Notes: a model not told the origin generated them from the sequence alone. Shown: positions 48,545-58,564, counted from the stretch's first letter. The stretch: DNA of 64,000 nucleotides from an uncultured Aquimarina sp. (GCA_947496705.1 CANMDW010000030.1:1-64000); one strand, 5' to 3'. Numbers and translations: made by a program.

Positions 48545-51500
48545 TTACTTCAAGCTAAAACGTTCAGTTTCTTTAAAAGGCGATACTTTTAAATTCTCAA
48601 TTTCTTCACGATAAGGTTTCCAGGTTGCATCAAAAAAAGCATTTGTTTTTTTCAAAGCATCTTGCAGGGCATCTTTTGCATGTTTTATGAGTGTATTTTC
48701 TGTTGAGGTCAAACCATTCTGGCGACTGCCAACATACCAACCGGCAGCACCCAGGCGCTGCATAACGGTAATCTCCGGATTGCGGGTGATTCCCTGACGT
48801 TTATCTTCTTTACCCAGATAAATTGCGATTACACTATCGATTTTCTTTGTAATATCCTTAGATAATTTGATCTGATCTTTATATTTCTTTTTGTCTGATT
48901 TCTGAAGTTCCTTTTGGTATTTTGAAACAACTTCTTTGCTTTCTACCAGTTGCTTTACTGCATCAGCTGCAATTTTGGTCATCTTTTCCAAATCTTTTGA
49001 AGCTGTATAAATTTCGTTGATGTTTTTCTGTGACACTTTCAGTCTGGGATCAGATTGTATTTTGATCATTGTTTCAGACTTTTGATCACCATACTCCATT
49101 ACGACTTTATATGTTCCTGGTTTGACATCAACACCACCCGGTTCTTTCTCCTGCTTTTTAATTTTTCTTGCAGGGCGATCCACTCCTTTTTCATCCATTT
49201 GCCATTTTATTTTATAGAATCCGGTAGAATCTGGAGTTTTTTGTTTAAGGGTTCTTATCAAACGGTCTCCATCATATATTTTAAGATGAACAGAATCCCA
49301 TTTTACTTTGGCTTCTTCTTTCTCTTCATCTGCTGTATCATCTTCTTCAGCGTCTTTGTCTTCTTCCGTTTCTTCTTTTTTCTTTTTCTCTACCTGGAGA
49401 TAATAGGAGATAAGTGCTCCATAATCACGATTCTCACCGTTATAGAGGGCGTCTCCTCCAAAACGGCTTCCGGTAGGTTGCTGATAGGCTGCCTGATATG
49501 CCGTTGGAGGATCAAAAAGTTGTAGTTTTTGATTTAAAATACTTTTATTCTTTGCCAAAGCACGTAATGGGCGTATATCATCCAGTACCCAGGCAGCTCT
49601 ACCAAATGTGCCGATGACCAGGTCGTGTTCTCGGGGTTGGATTACTAAGTCTTTTACCGAAACCGTAGGAAAGCCTTTGGTCCACTTTGTCCAACTGTTT
49701 CCGGCATTTAAAGAAATATACAATCCATCATCTGTACCCAGAAACATAAGATTTTTTTCTACAGGATCTTCTACAATACTCAACGTATAGCTTTTCACAT
49801 CATTTTCGTCTGCGATACGTTTCCAGGTTTTGCCATAATCTATAGTTCTGAAGGCATAAGGCGTATAATTAAACCTTCGGTAATCGTTTGCAACCAGTAA
49901 GGCTTCTCCCTTCTTTTTGTTTGATGCCTTGATTTGTACAATCCAACTTCCTTTAGGCAGCTCTTTAATATTTTTAGAAACATCGGTCCAGTTGGCACCA
50001 CCATTTTGAGTAATATGCACACGTCCGTCATCGGTACCTGCCCAAAGCATATTTTGTTCTAGCGGAGAGGGTTCAACTACTATAACGGTACAATGATTTT
50101 CTGCCCCTGTCGCGTCCATGGTTAATCCACCACTTTCTGCTTGCTTTTGTTTTTCGGGATCGTTGGTGGTAAGATCGGGAGAAATAACTTCCCAGGTAAA
50201 ACCTTTGTCTGTACTTTTATGTACAAACTGACTTCCAAAATAAAGGGTACTATTGTCAAAAGGATCAATGTTAATCGCCGAGTTCCAGTTAAAACGCAGT
50301 TTCATTTCCGGGTCTGAGTGTGTAGGCCGCACAATATAATTATTACCTGTCTTCCAGTCATACCGTACTACAAATCCCTGCTGGCTCATCGACCATCCAT
50401 AACGTGAGTCATCCTTATCGGGTACTACATCAAATCCATCACCAAAAGAGATCTCCTGCCAGTATGAATTCCTGATTCCCTGAGCTTTCCATACATAAGC
50501 CGGTCCTCTCCAGCTACCATTATCCTGCATACCACCATATACATTATACGGAAATTCATTATCAATACTGATATGATAAAACTGTGCAACAGGCAAATTA
50601 CCTATAAAACGCCATGTTTTTCCGCCATCTCGTGTGATATTCATTCCCCCGTCATTTCCATCGATCATAAAACTACCATCATTGGGATGAATCCACCAGG
50701 CATGATGATCGGGATGCACGCCATTATCTACACCATAGGCAGGCATCAATTGGGAGAAATTTTTACCGCCGTCTTCAGAAACATTTACAAAAGTAAACAC
50801 AGAATACACTCTGTTTTCATTTTCCGGATCTACGAATATATCTGAATAATAGAAAGGACGATTTCCAATATCTTTTTTATCATTAATTTTTTTCCAGGTA
50901 AAACCTCCATCGACAGATTTATATAAGCCATTCTTTTTTGCTTCAATTAAAGCATAGATAATATCGGGTTTATTGGCAGCGATAGCTAATCCAATCCGTC
51001 CTAAATCCCCTTTTGGAAGTCCGTCTTTATCAGTGCGTTCTTCCCATGTTTGTCCACCATTGTGTGTGATAAAAACTCCAGATCCTTCGCCTCCTGATTT
51101 AAAATACCATGGATCCCGTTTATGTTCCCACATGGCGGCTATTAACTTATTTGGATTTGTTGGGTCCATAATAAGATCTGCCGCTCCTGTTTTATTATTT
51201 ACAAATAAGGTTTTATTCCAGGTTTTCCCGCCATCAGTAGTTTTAAAAACCCCTCTTTCTGGATGTTCTCCCCAGGGAGAACCAATAGCAGCTACATACA
51301 CCGTGTTGGGATCGGTAGGATCAATAATTACTCTATGGATATGTCTGGTTTTTTCTAATCCCATGAGTTTCCAGTTCTTACCACCATCAAGTGATCTATA
51401 AATACCATATCCTCCATTGAGGCTGTTTCTGGGGTTTCCTTCTCCTGTTCCGACCCAAATAACCGAAGGATTAGATTGTTGAACGGCAATTGCACCGATA

Positions 51501-51757
51501 GATGCAGTAGTTTCATTATCAAAAATTGGATCCCATTTAATTCCTCCTGAGGTAGATTTCCATAATCCACCTGATGCAGTACCTGCATACATTATATCGG
51601 GATTAGAAATAACTACATCTATTGCAGTTACACGACCACTCATGCCACCGGGACCAATATTACGAGGGGTAAGATCCTTGATAAGATCCATAGAAAATTC
51701 CTGTGCAGATATTGTAGAAATTAATAGTAACTGAAATAGAAAAAATATTTTTTTCAT
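48545..51757 (-). CDS. Secreted VPS10/BNR-repeat (sortilin-like propeller) protein
   Basis: A 1070-residue exported protein (signal M-K-K-I-F-F-L-F-Q-L-L-L-I). The first 750 residues form a ten-bladed sortilin-like propeller with many Asp-box/BNR motifs (S-T-S-G-G-I-K-W, S-L-D-G-G-K-N-W, T-T-D-G-G-K-T-W, T-H-N-G-G-Q-T-W). A charged Lys/Glu-rich linker follows (about 795-830), then a beta domain and a helical coiled end (about 920-1060). Bacterial members are often annotated as glycosyl hydrolases, but sialidase catalytic residues are not evident. Its role, perhaps binding or degrading extracellular polymer, is unproven. No T9SS domain is visible. Confidence 0.9.
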   Translation of the reverse strand: MKKIFFLFQLLLISTISAQEFSMDLIKDLTPRNIGPGGMSGRVTAIDVVISNPDIMYAGTASGGLWKSTSGGIKWDPIFDNETTASIGAIAVQQSNPSVIWVGTGEGNPRNSLNGGYGIYRSLDGGKNWKLMGLEKTRHIHRVIIDPTDPNTVYVAAIGSPWGEHPERGVFKTTDGGKTWNKTLFVNNKTGAADLIMDPTNPNKLIAAMWEHKRDPWYFKSGGEGSGVFITHNGGQTWEERTDKDGLPKGDLGRIGLAIAANKPDIIYALIEAKKNGLYKSVDGGFTWKKINDKKDIGNRPFYYSDIFVDPENENRVYSVFTFVNVSEDGGKNFSQLMPAYGVDNGVHPDHHAWWIHPNDGSFMIDGNDGGMNITRDGGKTWRFIGNLPVAQFYHISIDNEFPYNVYGGMQDNGSWRGPAYVWKAQGIRNSYWQEISFGDGFDVVPDKDDSRYGWSMSQQGFVVRYDWKTGNNYIVRPTHSDPEMKLRFNWNSAINIDPFDNSTLYFGSQFVHKSTDKGFTWEVISPDLTTNDPEKQKQAESGGLTMDATGAENHCTVIVVEPSPLEQNMLWAGTDDGRVHITQNGGANWTDVSKNIKELPKGSWIVQIKASNKKKGEALLVANDYRRFNYTPYAFRTIDYGKTWKRIADENDVKSYTLSIVEDPVEKNLMFLGTDDGLYISLNAGNSWTKWTKGFPTVSVKDLVIQPREHDLVIGTFGRAAWVLDDIRPLRALAKNKSILNQKLQLFDPPTAYQAAYQQPTGSRFGGDALYNGENRDYGALISYYLQVEKKKKEETEEDKDAEEDDTADEEKEEAKVKWDSVHLKIYDGDRLIRTLKQKTPDSTGFYKIKWQMDEKGVDRPARKIKKQEKEPGGVDVKPGTYKVVMEYGDQKSETMIKIQSDPRLKVSQKNINEIYTASKDLEKMTKIAADAVKQLVESKEVVSKYQKELQKSDKKKYKDQIKLSKDITKKIDSVIAIYLGKEDKRQGITRNPEITVMQRLGAAGWYVGSRQNGLTSTENTLIKHAKDALQDALKKTNAFFDATWKPYREEIENLKVSPFKETERFSLK

Positions 51758-51780
51758 TGTGTTGATTGAATGTGAGTTAA

Positions 51781-52554
51781 TTATAATTGTATTTGTTGTT
51801 CTAATGTTGTGAGAAAATAGGTGTCTGGATACCTGTTTTTTAATTCCAAAAGTTCTTGTTTTTTAATTCTTGGCGAAATATGGGTTGCAATAAGCTGTTT
51901 TGGATTGATATATTTTTTGATCAAAGAAGGAGCGTCTTGCTGTAATAACATCCAATATGGTAGAATGGCTATGTCTATCGCTTCATTTGTTAAATCGAGT
52001 TTATTAAACAGATCGATTTTTTCAAGCCAGTCGGTATCACCCACATGAAGGATCTTTTTAGTATTCATTGTAATTAGATATCCTACATTTTCTACTGACA
52101 CATGTCTTTTTCCGGCATGATTTATTTTAAGGCCTGTCACCTTGGTTTTTCCGATAACAATCGTTTGCTTGGTATAATCTTTTGTAGCTATGGTGAAGAC
52201 CCTGTCGTTCTGCCCTGGAAATTCCTTTGTAACCTGATTTGCTCCAAAAAGGACTGCTTTTTGATTTGCGTTTAGATATTCTTTTGATAGTGTTTTACTA
52301 TAATGGTCTCCGTGACGATGCGTAAATAAAATGGCATCAGGTTTTAATTCAGTGTTAATTTTAGATACTAATTCTTTAGTCGGAAATAGATAATCATCAC
52401 CATATTGTGAATGTAAACCATCAATCAAAACAGAAGATTGCCCATCAGAAAGATATACTCCCATATTTCCGGTATAGATCAAAGAAATATTTTCCTGTGA
52501 TATGCTGGAAAAACTTAGCAGGACACTAGTGAAAAGAAAAAGTAATTTTAACAC
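51781..52554 (-). CDS. Secreted MBL-fold metallo-hydrolase
   Basis: A 257-residue protein with signal peptide (M-L-K-L-L-F-L-F-T-S-V-L-L-S-F). The zinc motif is F-T-H-R-H-G-D-H-Y-S (about 78-87), with further metal ligands in L-H-V-G-D-T-D-W-L (about 170) and A-T-H-I-S-P (about 228). It belongs to the UlaG-like lactonase/hydrolase branch. The substrate is unknown. It precedes the VPS10 gene by 23 bp on the same strand, so the two are probably cotranscribed. Confidence 0.9.
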   Translation of the reverse strand: MLKLLFLFTSVLLSFSSISQENISLIYTGNMGVYLSDGQSSVLIDGLHSQYGDDYLFPTKELVSKINTELKPDAILFTHRHGDHYSKTLSKEYLNANQKAVLFGANQVTKEFPGQNDRVFTIATKDYTKQTIVIGKTKVTGLKINHAGKRHVSVENVGYLITMNTKKILHVGDTDWLEKIDLFNKLDLTNEAIDIAILPYWMLLQQDAPSLIKKYINPKQLIATHISPRIKKQELLELKNRYPDTYFLTTLEQQIQL

Positions 52555-52739
52555 TTTTTGATGGATTGACTTTGTACCCCTTAAAGTTACTAAAATGAAG
52601 ATGCGAAAGTCTTAAAGGGGTGTTAAGGTGAAATTTCCTGTTGTTTTATAATGCTTGTTTGTCTGTTTTACATCACTTTATGACTAATAGATGCTTCTTT
52701 TGGTTTTATAGGATCTTTTATAAAATTCTCGAACATAGT

Positions 52740-54215
52740 TTAATTTATTTTAAATTCCTCTGGAAACGAGGAAGGGTCAAAACCCCAGAAATAGGGTAAT
52801 AGATAATAGATAATCACGATAATCAGGATAATGGATATGATATTTAACCAGAACCCCTTTTTCATCATATCGGGAATGGTCAAATATCCTGAACCAAATA
52901 CTACTGCATTGGGTGGCGTAGCTACAGGAAGCATAAATGCACAAGAGGCAGCTATGGTTGCGCCTACCATGAGAATAAAAGGATGTACATCTAGTGATAA
53001 TGCCATAGATGCCAAAACGGGTAATAACATGGATGTGGTGGCTACATTGGAGGTGATTTCGGTAAGGAAATTTACAGCAATAACGATAACAGCCAATAGT
53101 GTGATTAAATACACTCCTTGAAGTAATGTCATTTGTGTGCCTATCCACAGTGCTAGTCCTGATTCTTTAAAACCAGCAGCCAAGGCGAGACCGCCACCAA
53201 ATAGCAATAGCACACCCCAGGGTAGTTTTACCGCAGATTCCCAGTTCATCAAAGGCTTTCCTTTTTTTCGGCTGGGAAGCAGAAATAAAAGCACAGCAGC
53301 TGTAATAGCGATAATGGTATCATCTATAGCTGCAAATATAGGTTGCAGCAAAAATGATCTTGTAATCCATGCAAAAGCTGTGAATATAAATACGGAAAGC
53401 ACTAGTTTTTCTTCGAAAGAGATCTTTCCCAGGCTTTTTAATTGCCTTTTTACCTCGTCTTTTCCTCCTGGAAACTCTTTTTGTTTAAATGAAAATGCAA
53501 CCTGTACCAGATAACGCCAGCAGATAAAAAGCATCAATATAGAAATGGGTAAACCAATAATAATCCAATCGGTAAAGGTGATCTCAAAATCATAGATTTC
53601 TTTTACAATTCCCGACAGAATAAGATTGGTAGGTGTTCCTATGAGTGTGGCAACTCCACCAATAGAAGCACTATAGGCGATGGCCAGCATCAAAGCTTTT
53701 CCAAAAATCTTATTTTCATCCTCAACCGTATTTGGATTATCTGTAAGTTGTGTAATGATGGCAATACCTATAGGCAACATCATCACCGATGTGGCTGTAT
53801 TAGAAATCCACATAGATAAAAAGGCTGTAGCAATCATAAAACCAAGGATCATGGTTTTTACATTAGTGCCGATTACATTAATAATACTTAGTGCAATACG
53901 TTTATGCAGGTTCCATCTCTCTATTCCTATGGCTAGAATAAATCCTCCTGCATACAAGAAAATATTATGATTCCCGAAGGCAGCGGTAGTCGTTTTGATG
54001 TCTAATCCACCAGATAATGGAAATAGGATTATTGGTAATAATGAAGTAGCTGCAATTGGAATTGCTTCGGTAATCCACCAGATAGCGACCCAAAGGGTAC
54101 TGGCCAGGATCGCATTGGCTTCTTTACCAAGACCTTCGGGATGAAAAAACAACAATACAAGAAGAAAGGCTAGTGGTCCCGAAATAGCTCCAATTTTTTT
54201 GATACTTACATTCAT
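52740..54215 (-). CDS. DASS (SLC13) family sodium:dicarboxylate/anion symporter
   Basis: A 491-residue inner-membrane transporter with 11-12 helices. The two SNT-type motifs typical of the family are present: F-L-S-M-W-I-S-N-T-A-T-S-V-M-M-L-P (about 132-148), and T-E-I-T-S-N-V-A-T-T-S-M-L-L-P in the second half. P-V-A-T-P-P-N-A-V-V-F-G-S-G occurs near 430. It probably imports succinate, malate or related anions with Na+. The start codon is 39 bp from miniature element copy C, so its original promoter was displaced or replaced. Confidence 0.94.
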   Translation of the reverse strand: MNVSIKKIGAISGPLAFLLVLLFFHPEGLGKEANAILASTLWVAIWWITEAIPIAATSLLPIILFPLSGGLDIKTTTAAFGNHNIFLYAGGFILAIGIERWNLHKRIALSIINVIGTNVKTMILGFMIATAFLSMWISNTATSVMMLPIGIAIITQLTDNPNTVEDENKIFGKALMLAIAYSASIGGVATLIGTPTNLILSGIVKEIYDFEITFTDWIIIGLPISILMLFICWRYLVQVAFSFKQKEFPGGKDEVKRQLKSLGKISFEEKLVLSVFIFTAFAWITRSFLLQPIFAAIDDTIIAITAAVLLFLLPSRKKGKPLMNWESAVKLPWGVLLLFGGGLALAAGFKESGLALWIGTQMTLLQGVYLITLLAVIVIAVNFLTEITSNVATTSMLLPVLASMALSLDVHPFILMVGATIAASCAFMLPVATPPNAVVFGSGYLTIPDMMKKGFWLNIISIILIIVIIYYLLPYFWGFDPSSFPEEFKIN

Positions 54216-54254
54216 AGTTTAAATCACTTCGTTAGTAAACGATTCATTATAAAT

Positions 54255-54495
54255 AGTGTCTGGTCGGAAATATACCACTGAACTCATTTAGACTTTTATT
54301 CTGGGGGGCAAAATACTATGTTTGCAGCCCAGAATAAAAGTCTAAATGAGTTCACTATTAAATTTGTTTCTTTATTGCGCTATTTTTATTTGTTTTTCAT
54401 CGCCTGATGCTAAGGCATCTGCGTCAAAAAAGAAAATTAAAATCCCATCAAAAATAATTCAAATTATAAAAACTGCCTATTTCCGACCAAACACT
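54255..54495. mobile_element. Miniature inverted-repeat element, family 1, copy C (241 bp, with nested insertion)
   Basis: Left end AGTGTCTGGTCGG, right end CCGACCAAACACT. Removing the nested 74-bp element and its 3-bp duplication leaves 164 bp, the size of copies A and B, and the rest matches them closely. The flanking duplication is imperfect (AAAT/AAAC), suggesting an older insertion. Same orientation as A and B, and again upstream of a minus-strand gene, here the DASS transporter. Confidence 0.92.
54280..54353. mobile_element. Miniature element, family 2, 74-bp copy nested in family 1 copy C
   Basis: Perfect 25-bp inverted repeats (54280-54304 and 54329-54353), beginning GAACTCATTTAGACTTTTA. 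ACT flanks both sides as a 3-bp target duplication. It shares ends and the TTTGCAGCCCAGA motif with the 161-bp element at 13142, so it is an internally shortened relative. Nesting shows it arrived after family 1 copy C. Confidence 0.9.
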
Positions 54496-54508
54496 AAACA
54501 ATAAAGGT

Positions 54509-54852
54509 ATGGATATCGGGATACCTATACCTACCATTTTTGAACAAAGTTTCAGATTTAAACCTAATGCTATTGCTATAAAGAACCCGATGATCAACAC
54601 AAGCCTTAATGAAATAAAGAAGGAAACACTTTATGACATTATAGTAAGAAGATATGGCGAAAGAATTAAGAAACTTTCTCAAGCTATAGAAACATTGCCT
54701 CCAAAGTGCAAAGAAGCCTTTAAATTAAGCAAATTTGAAAACCACTTCATATAAAGAAATAGCCGAAGTAACGGGATCGCCTATCAAAACAGTCGAAATT
54801 CATGTATCAAAAGCATTATCACATCTGCGAAGTATTAACTTGATATTTTGAA
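54509..54852 (+). pseudogene. Remnant of an ECF sigma factor gene (region 4)
   Basis: Reading through one frameshift at about 54741 gives Q-A-I-E-T-L-P-P-K-C-K-E-A-F-K-L-S-K, then T-S-Y-K-E-I-A-E-V-T-G-S-P-I-K-T-V-E-I-H and A-L-S-H-L-R, the classical sigma region 4 of Bacteroidota ECF factors. Region 2 is absent; the upstream 40 codons (M-D-I-G-I-P-I-P-T) do not fit. Its truncated end lies 14 bp from miniature element copy C. Confidence 0.75.
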
Positions 54853-54861
54853 CTCTCTTTT

Positions 54862-55218
54862 TTATGGGATCATGATTTTTGAGTTATCTTTATTTCTAAC
54901 AGAGATAAGTTTGAAATCTTTATTTACCTTCACAATGATTATTCTACTAGTGGGTAGATGCACCACTTTCCATCTGAAACCGTAAGAAGTCTCATAGATC
55001 GCAGACCTTGCTATTTTCCGTAAATTTATTTCATCAATATTTTCCATGATCTGGTTTGCCAAAAGATCAATACCTCTTTGTTTCACCTCCGCTGCAGAGA
55101 GTTTACGATCCCTGGGGTTTTGGGTCTGATCAATTTGTATTGAATTTTGATTTTGGGTATTAGGATATATTAAATACAAGGAAAATACCAGGAAAAGGAA
55201 TAGTATATAATTTTTCAT
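54862..55218 (-). CDS. Small secreted protein of unknown function
   Basis: A 118-residue protein with signal peptide or membrane anchor (M-K-N-Y-I-L-F-L-F-L-V-F-S-L-Y-L-I-Y). The rest is basic and partly helical (R-D-R-K-L-S-A-A-E-V-K-Q-R-G), with a beta-like C-terminus (W-K-V-V-H-L-P-T-S-R-I-I-I-V-K). No family recognised. It faces the sigma remnant, whose 3' end is 10 bp from its stop, and is divergent from nothing nearby; 260 bp of AT-rich DNA without features separates it from the next gene upstream. Confidence 0.6.
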   Translation of the reverse strand: MKNYILFLFLVFSLYLIYPNTQNQNSIQIDQTQNPRDRKLSAAEVKQRGIDLLANQIMENIDEINLRKIARSAIYETSYGFRWKVVHLPTSRIIIVKVNKDFKLISVRNKDNSKIMIP

Positions 55219-55479
55219 AATCGATAAGATTTTAGAATTACATACTATGATTTTACATACTATGCAATTACTTGACGTTTGTGTTTGTAATCATATTGTA
55301 TTTGTAAAATGCTTTAACAATCAATCTAAGTAAGGGTTTTATAAATTTAAGACTTAAATTCATGTTTTATTAACATTATTTTGTTAATAAAAATATAAAA
55401 TTTCTTAAACCCTTAGATTTTTTGCCTGTTTATCCTTGAATTGTTGCTAAATAATCAATAAACCGTAGTTTTGGTATGG

Positions 55480-56628
55480 TTATTCTTTATGTTCTTTTTC
55501 ATGTTGGTATATTGCTCTACCCAATGCTGCCAAAAAAGGAATACCAATGTCATCATATTCATAAGCATTATCGTTATAAATTCCATTTTTGTTTACATGG
55601 ATAGTAGCCGAAAGCATAAACTCAATATTGTTTTTAACATCCTTTATATAAGCACAATCGGTTAAATAACCATAGGCAGCTCCAACTTTGTTATATATGT
55701 GGATATTTTCAGGAATATCTTCTTTGGTGTCACCAAACATAAAAAATTTCACATAGCTGTCGTAATATTTTCTTTTATCATAACCAGCCTCAGAGGGTGT
55801 TTTTTTCATTGCACTAAGAATGAAACTGCGATCAGATTTGGTAATGTTAAATCGTTTATTTTGGGAATACAATTCCGGAAATTGAATCCGTTTCATCATT
55901 TCGTGAAGGGAGGTCAGGGGAAGATAGTTTTTTTCGGAAAAATCTTTGGGTTTTTCCATCAGTGTATCATTATATATGTAACCCTTACCTTTTAACAGTT
56001 TTTTTAAAGACAATTTAAGCTGAGGTGAATTTTCTATACTAGCTTGTTTGTAAATAGAACTGCTATCGTGTGTGTTTTCTTTAAAAAACACTATCGATTG
56101 AGTTTTTGGATTATGAGAATGAAATGCTGATAATCTGTGAGAAATTCTCCCGATGATATTCTTAGATTGTAATTTTTGATTAATATAATCCTGACCAAGA
56201 AACTCAAACAGCCGATTATAAGCTTGATTACCACTTACAGCAAAAATTTTAACAATTTCTTTCTCTATATTGGTATAAAGAGTGTCATTTTGTGTTTTAA
56301 AAACTACTTTTCGATCCAGATTAATCCCTTTTTCTTGTAATTCTTTTAGTTTTTCTAGAGTGATCAACGCTATGGGAAATTTTACAGAACTGGCAGGGTA
56401 GAAGTATATACTATCATTAACATTGAATTCATAGTCTGTAAAACTAATGGAGTCGTTTTTTCCTCTTTTAATTCGAGTATATATAATTTGTAGCTCATAA
56501 CGCTCTGGGTCTTGCATGACTGTTTTGATTTTTTCTGAATCAGAATTTAAAACAGTTTCAAGCGGTGTCTTTTGAGTGCAAGATGTGATAATGAGTATGG
56601 ATATAAGGATGGAAAGGATATATTTCAT
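55480..56628 (-). CDS. Class A beta-lactamase-like serine hydrolase lipoprotein
   Basis: A 382-residue protein with a lipoprotein signal (I-S-I-L-I-I-T-S-C, Cys near 17). The penicillin-recognising motifs are visible: S-S-V-K (S-x-x-K, about 80-83), S-G-N near 134 in place of S-D-N, and K-V-G near 319 in place of K-T-G. The spacing fits the class A beta-lactamase fold (beta-lactamase2 family), but no typical E-x-x-L-N omega-loop Glu was recognised. A role in beta-lactam hydrolysis is therefore uncertain, and a peptidase or esterase activity in the periplasm is equally possible. Monocistronic by spacing. Confidence 0.82.
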   Translation of the reverse strand: MKYILSILISILIITSCTQKTPLETVLNSDSEKIKTVMQDPERYELQIIYTRIKRGKNDSISFTDYEFNVNDSIYFYPASSVKFPIALITLEKLKELQEKGINLDRKVVFKTQNDTLYTNIEKEIVKIFAVSGNQAYNRLFEFLGQDYINQKLQSKNIIGRISHRLSAFHSHNPKTQSIVFFKENTHDSSSIYKQASIENSPQLKLSLKKLLKGKGYIYNDTLMEKPKDFSEKNYLPLTSLHEMMKRIQFPELYSQNKRFNITKSDRSFILSAMKKTPSEAGYDKRKYYDSYVKFFMFGDTKEDIPENIHIYNKVGAAYGYLTDCAYIKDVKNNIEFMLSATIHVNKNGIYNDNAYEYDDIGIPFLAALGRAIYQHEKEHKE

Positions 56629-56794
56629 CTGTTTATGTTATGTTTAGATAGAATTCGCATAGTAAATTTACTCACAAATCTTTTCCTTTAAATTATTTGA
56701 GTTCGTAAATCTTCGATTTCTGGAGGTATTGAAATTCTTGATTATGCTCATTTCATAAGTCTCGAATTAGTTGAAAGCGCAGCGTTGTTTTCAT

Positions 56795-58270
56795 TTATTT
56801 TTGATATAGCTTTTTACCAGCTTCATAATATTTATCACCTTCTATCCAAAAGGGAGTTTCAGGATTGTTAGCTATTTTTCTGCAAGCCAGCACATAAGAT
56901 TGGAAGAATTTTAATAAATAATCATAATCCACACTATCGGGATTATCGGTTACCTGATGATAATATTTGGTGATTTCTTCATCAAATGCAGTAAACCCCA
57001 TGCTAAATGTTGGTGCCGGGATTCCTTTTGCCGCAAAATTCACATTATCAGACCGATCAAATAATCCTTGTTCGGGGGCAGGGTCATCAATAGCTTTTAG
57101 CCCAAATTTTGCTACAGCCTCTACAATATCTTTTTCGGCGGTAGTTCTGCCCAAACCAATGATAGTAGCCAGGCTAGTGTCGTTATAACCTCCATTATCA
57201 CTATTGAAACAATACACCATCTGTTCCAAAGGAAGTACAGGGTGATTTACATACCATTTGCTTCCCAGCAACCCTTTCTCTTCTCCTGTAAAAAGAATAA
57301 AGAGTGCAGATCTTTTGGTGGGATATTTTGCAATATTCTCTGCTGCAGAAAGTACGGTAACCGTTCCTACCGCATTATCTCGGGCACCATTATAAATAGA
57401 ATCGTTCTCTACGGCTTTACCAATACCTACATGATCATAATGCGCAGAGTAAATAATATATTCGTTTTTTAGTTTAGGATCGGTTCCTTCAATAATACCA
57501 ACCACATTTTGTGAGTTAATAGTATGCTCACTAATTCCTTCAACGCTGATTTCTATATCGGCTTCTTTCTTTTCTGTAAAGATTTTACTGATTTCTTCAT
57601 TTTTATCATTGATCCAGAGATATGTAAATTCACTCTTACCAGGGTCATTTGGGTTTGGTAAAGACATACTTTCACCATTAAAAAAATGTTCCATTTGCGT
57701 TTTTGTTTGATCATCCACATTACATATCTCAATAACACCCAGAGCTCCTTTTTCTTTGGCTAGCTTACTTTTTTCCCGGGTTTTTGAAAAAGCAGCCCGG
57801 ATAGCTCTGTCATCTTTGGATCCAATAATACAAACCACATATTTGCCTTTTACATCGACATCTTTATAGTCTTCTTCCAATCCATGATTTAGGAAAATAG
57901 CTTTTCCTTTATAATTTGTATTGGTTTTGTTGAGGGTAAAAATAGTATGAAGCGTTAATGTTCCCGACTTAAATTCGGTCTTTGTAGCGCCAGAAGTCCT
58001 TTTTAATAGTACATTCTGAAAATAACTGTTTGTTTCGGGGATAGGTTTTACGCCATAGCTTCGTAGCATATTTGCCAAATATTGAGCAGCAATTTTGTTT
58101 TCGGAAGTTCCCGTTTGTCTTCCTTTTAACTCATCTGAAGCCAGGAAATAGATATGTCCTTCAATTTCACTTTTAGAAACTGTAGTTTTCACTTTTTCGA
58201 CATCATTGTCTTGTGCATAGGTCGATAAAACAGAAACAAGAAATAGGGATAGGAGTGCTAATTTTTTCAT
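56795..58270 (-). CDS. Secreted M28 family metallopeptidase
   Basis: A 491-residue exported aminopeptidase-like enzyme (signal M-K-K-L-A-L-L-S-L-F-L-V-S-V-L). A PA-type insert (about 100-245) precedes the catalytic domain. Zinc and catalytic residues are visible in S-A-H-Y-D-H-V-G (about 272-279), N-G-A-R-D-N-A-V-G (Asp near 297), F-T-G-E-E-K-G-L-L-G-S (Glu-Glu near 330) and S-D-N-G-G-Y. Probably releases amino acids from peptide N-termini in the periplasm or outside. Length is typical. No partner gene. Confidence 0.93.
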   Translation of the reverse strand: MKKLALLSLFLVSVLSTYAQDNDVEKVKTTVSKSEIEGHIYFLASDELKGRQTGTSENKIAAQYLANMLRSYGVKPIPETNSYFQNVLLKRTSGATKTEFKSGTLTLHTIFTLNKTNTNYKGKAIFLNHGLEEDYKDVDVKGKYVVCIIGSKDDRAIRAAFSKTREKSKLAKEKGALGVIEICNVDDQTKTQMEHFFNGESMSLPNPNDPGKSEFTYLWINDKNEEISKIFTEKKEADIEISVEGISEHTINSQNVVGIIEGTDPKLKNEYIIYSAHYDHVGIGKAVENDSIYNGARDNAVGTVTVLSAAENIAKYPTKRSALFILFTGEEKGLLGSKWYVNHPVLPLEQMVYCFNSDNGGYNDTSLATIIGLGRTTAEKDIVEAVAKFGLKAIDDPAPEQGLFDRSDNVNFAAKGIPAPTFSMGFTAFDEEITKYYHQVTDNPDSVDYDYLLKFFQSYVLACRKIANNPETPFWIEGDKYYEAGKKLYQK

Positions 58271-58564
58271 ACGTATAAATAAGATGTAATGTGTGATATG
58301 TTATCTTTTGGTATAAGAAAGCAAATGATAACCTCTTTTCCTTCAAAGATAACAATTGTTAGCAATTTGTACTTGCAGGAAGTAATTCACCCCCTCTAAT
58401 TATCCAAAACAAATGTTAATTCTGATTTCTTCTTGCTCAAATGAGTATCTATCTTTTATAAAATGTACTAACTTTAACATATAAAAATCCATGATGGGAT
58501 TTTGAAAAAATGTGAAGACCTTTCGGTGAATGCGTAAAATAAAACCAATAGGTATTCGAAATTT

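Noticed and set aside
48051..49525. Antisense frames in the DUF2490 and VPS10 genes
   Set aside because: Hydrophobic, Phe-rich translations arise from the complement of Lys/Glu-rich coding sequence and have no independent support.
55480..56628. Confirmed beta-lactamase resistance gene
   Set aside because: S-x-x-K is present, but the other motifs are S-G-N and K-V-G and no omega-loop Glu was identified, so antibiotic hydrolysis cannot be claimed.
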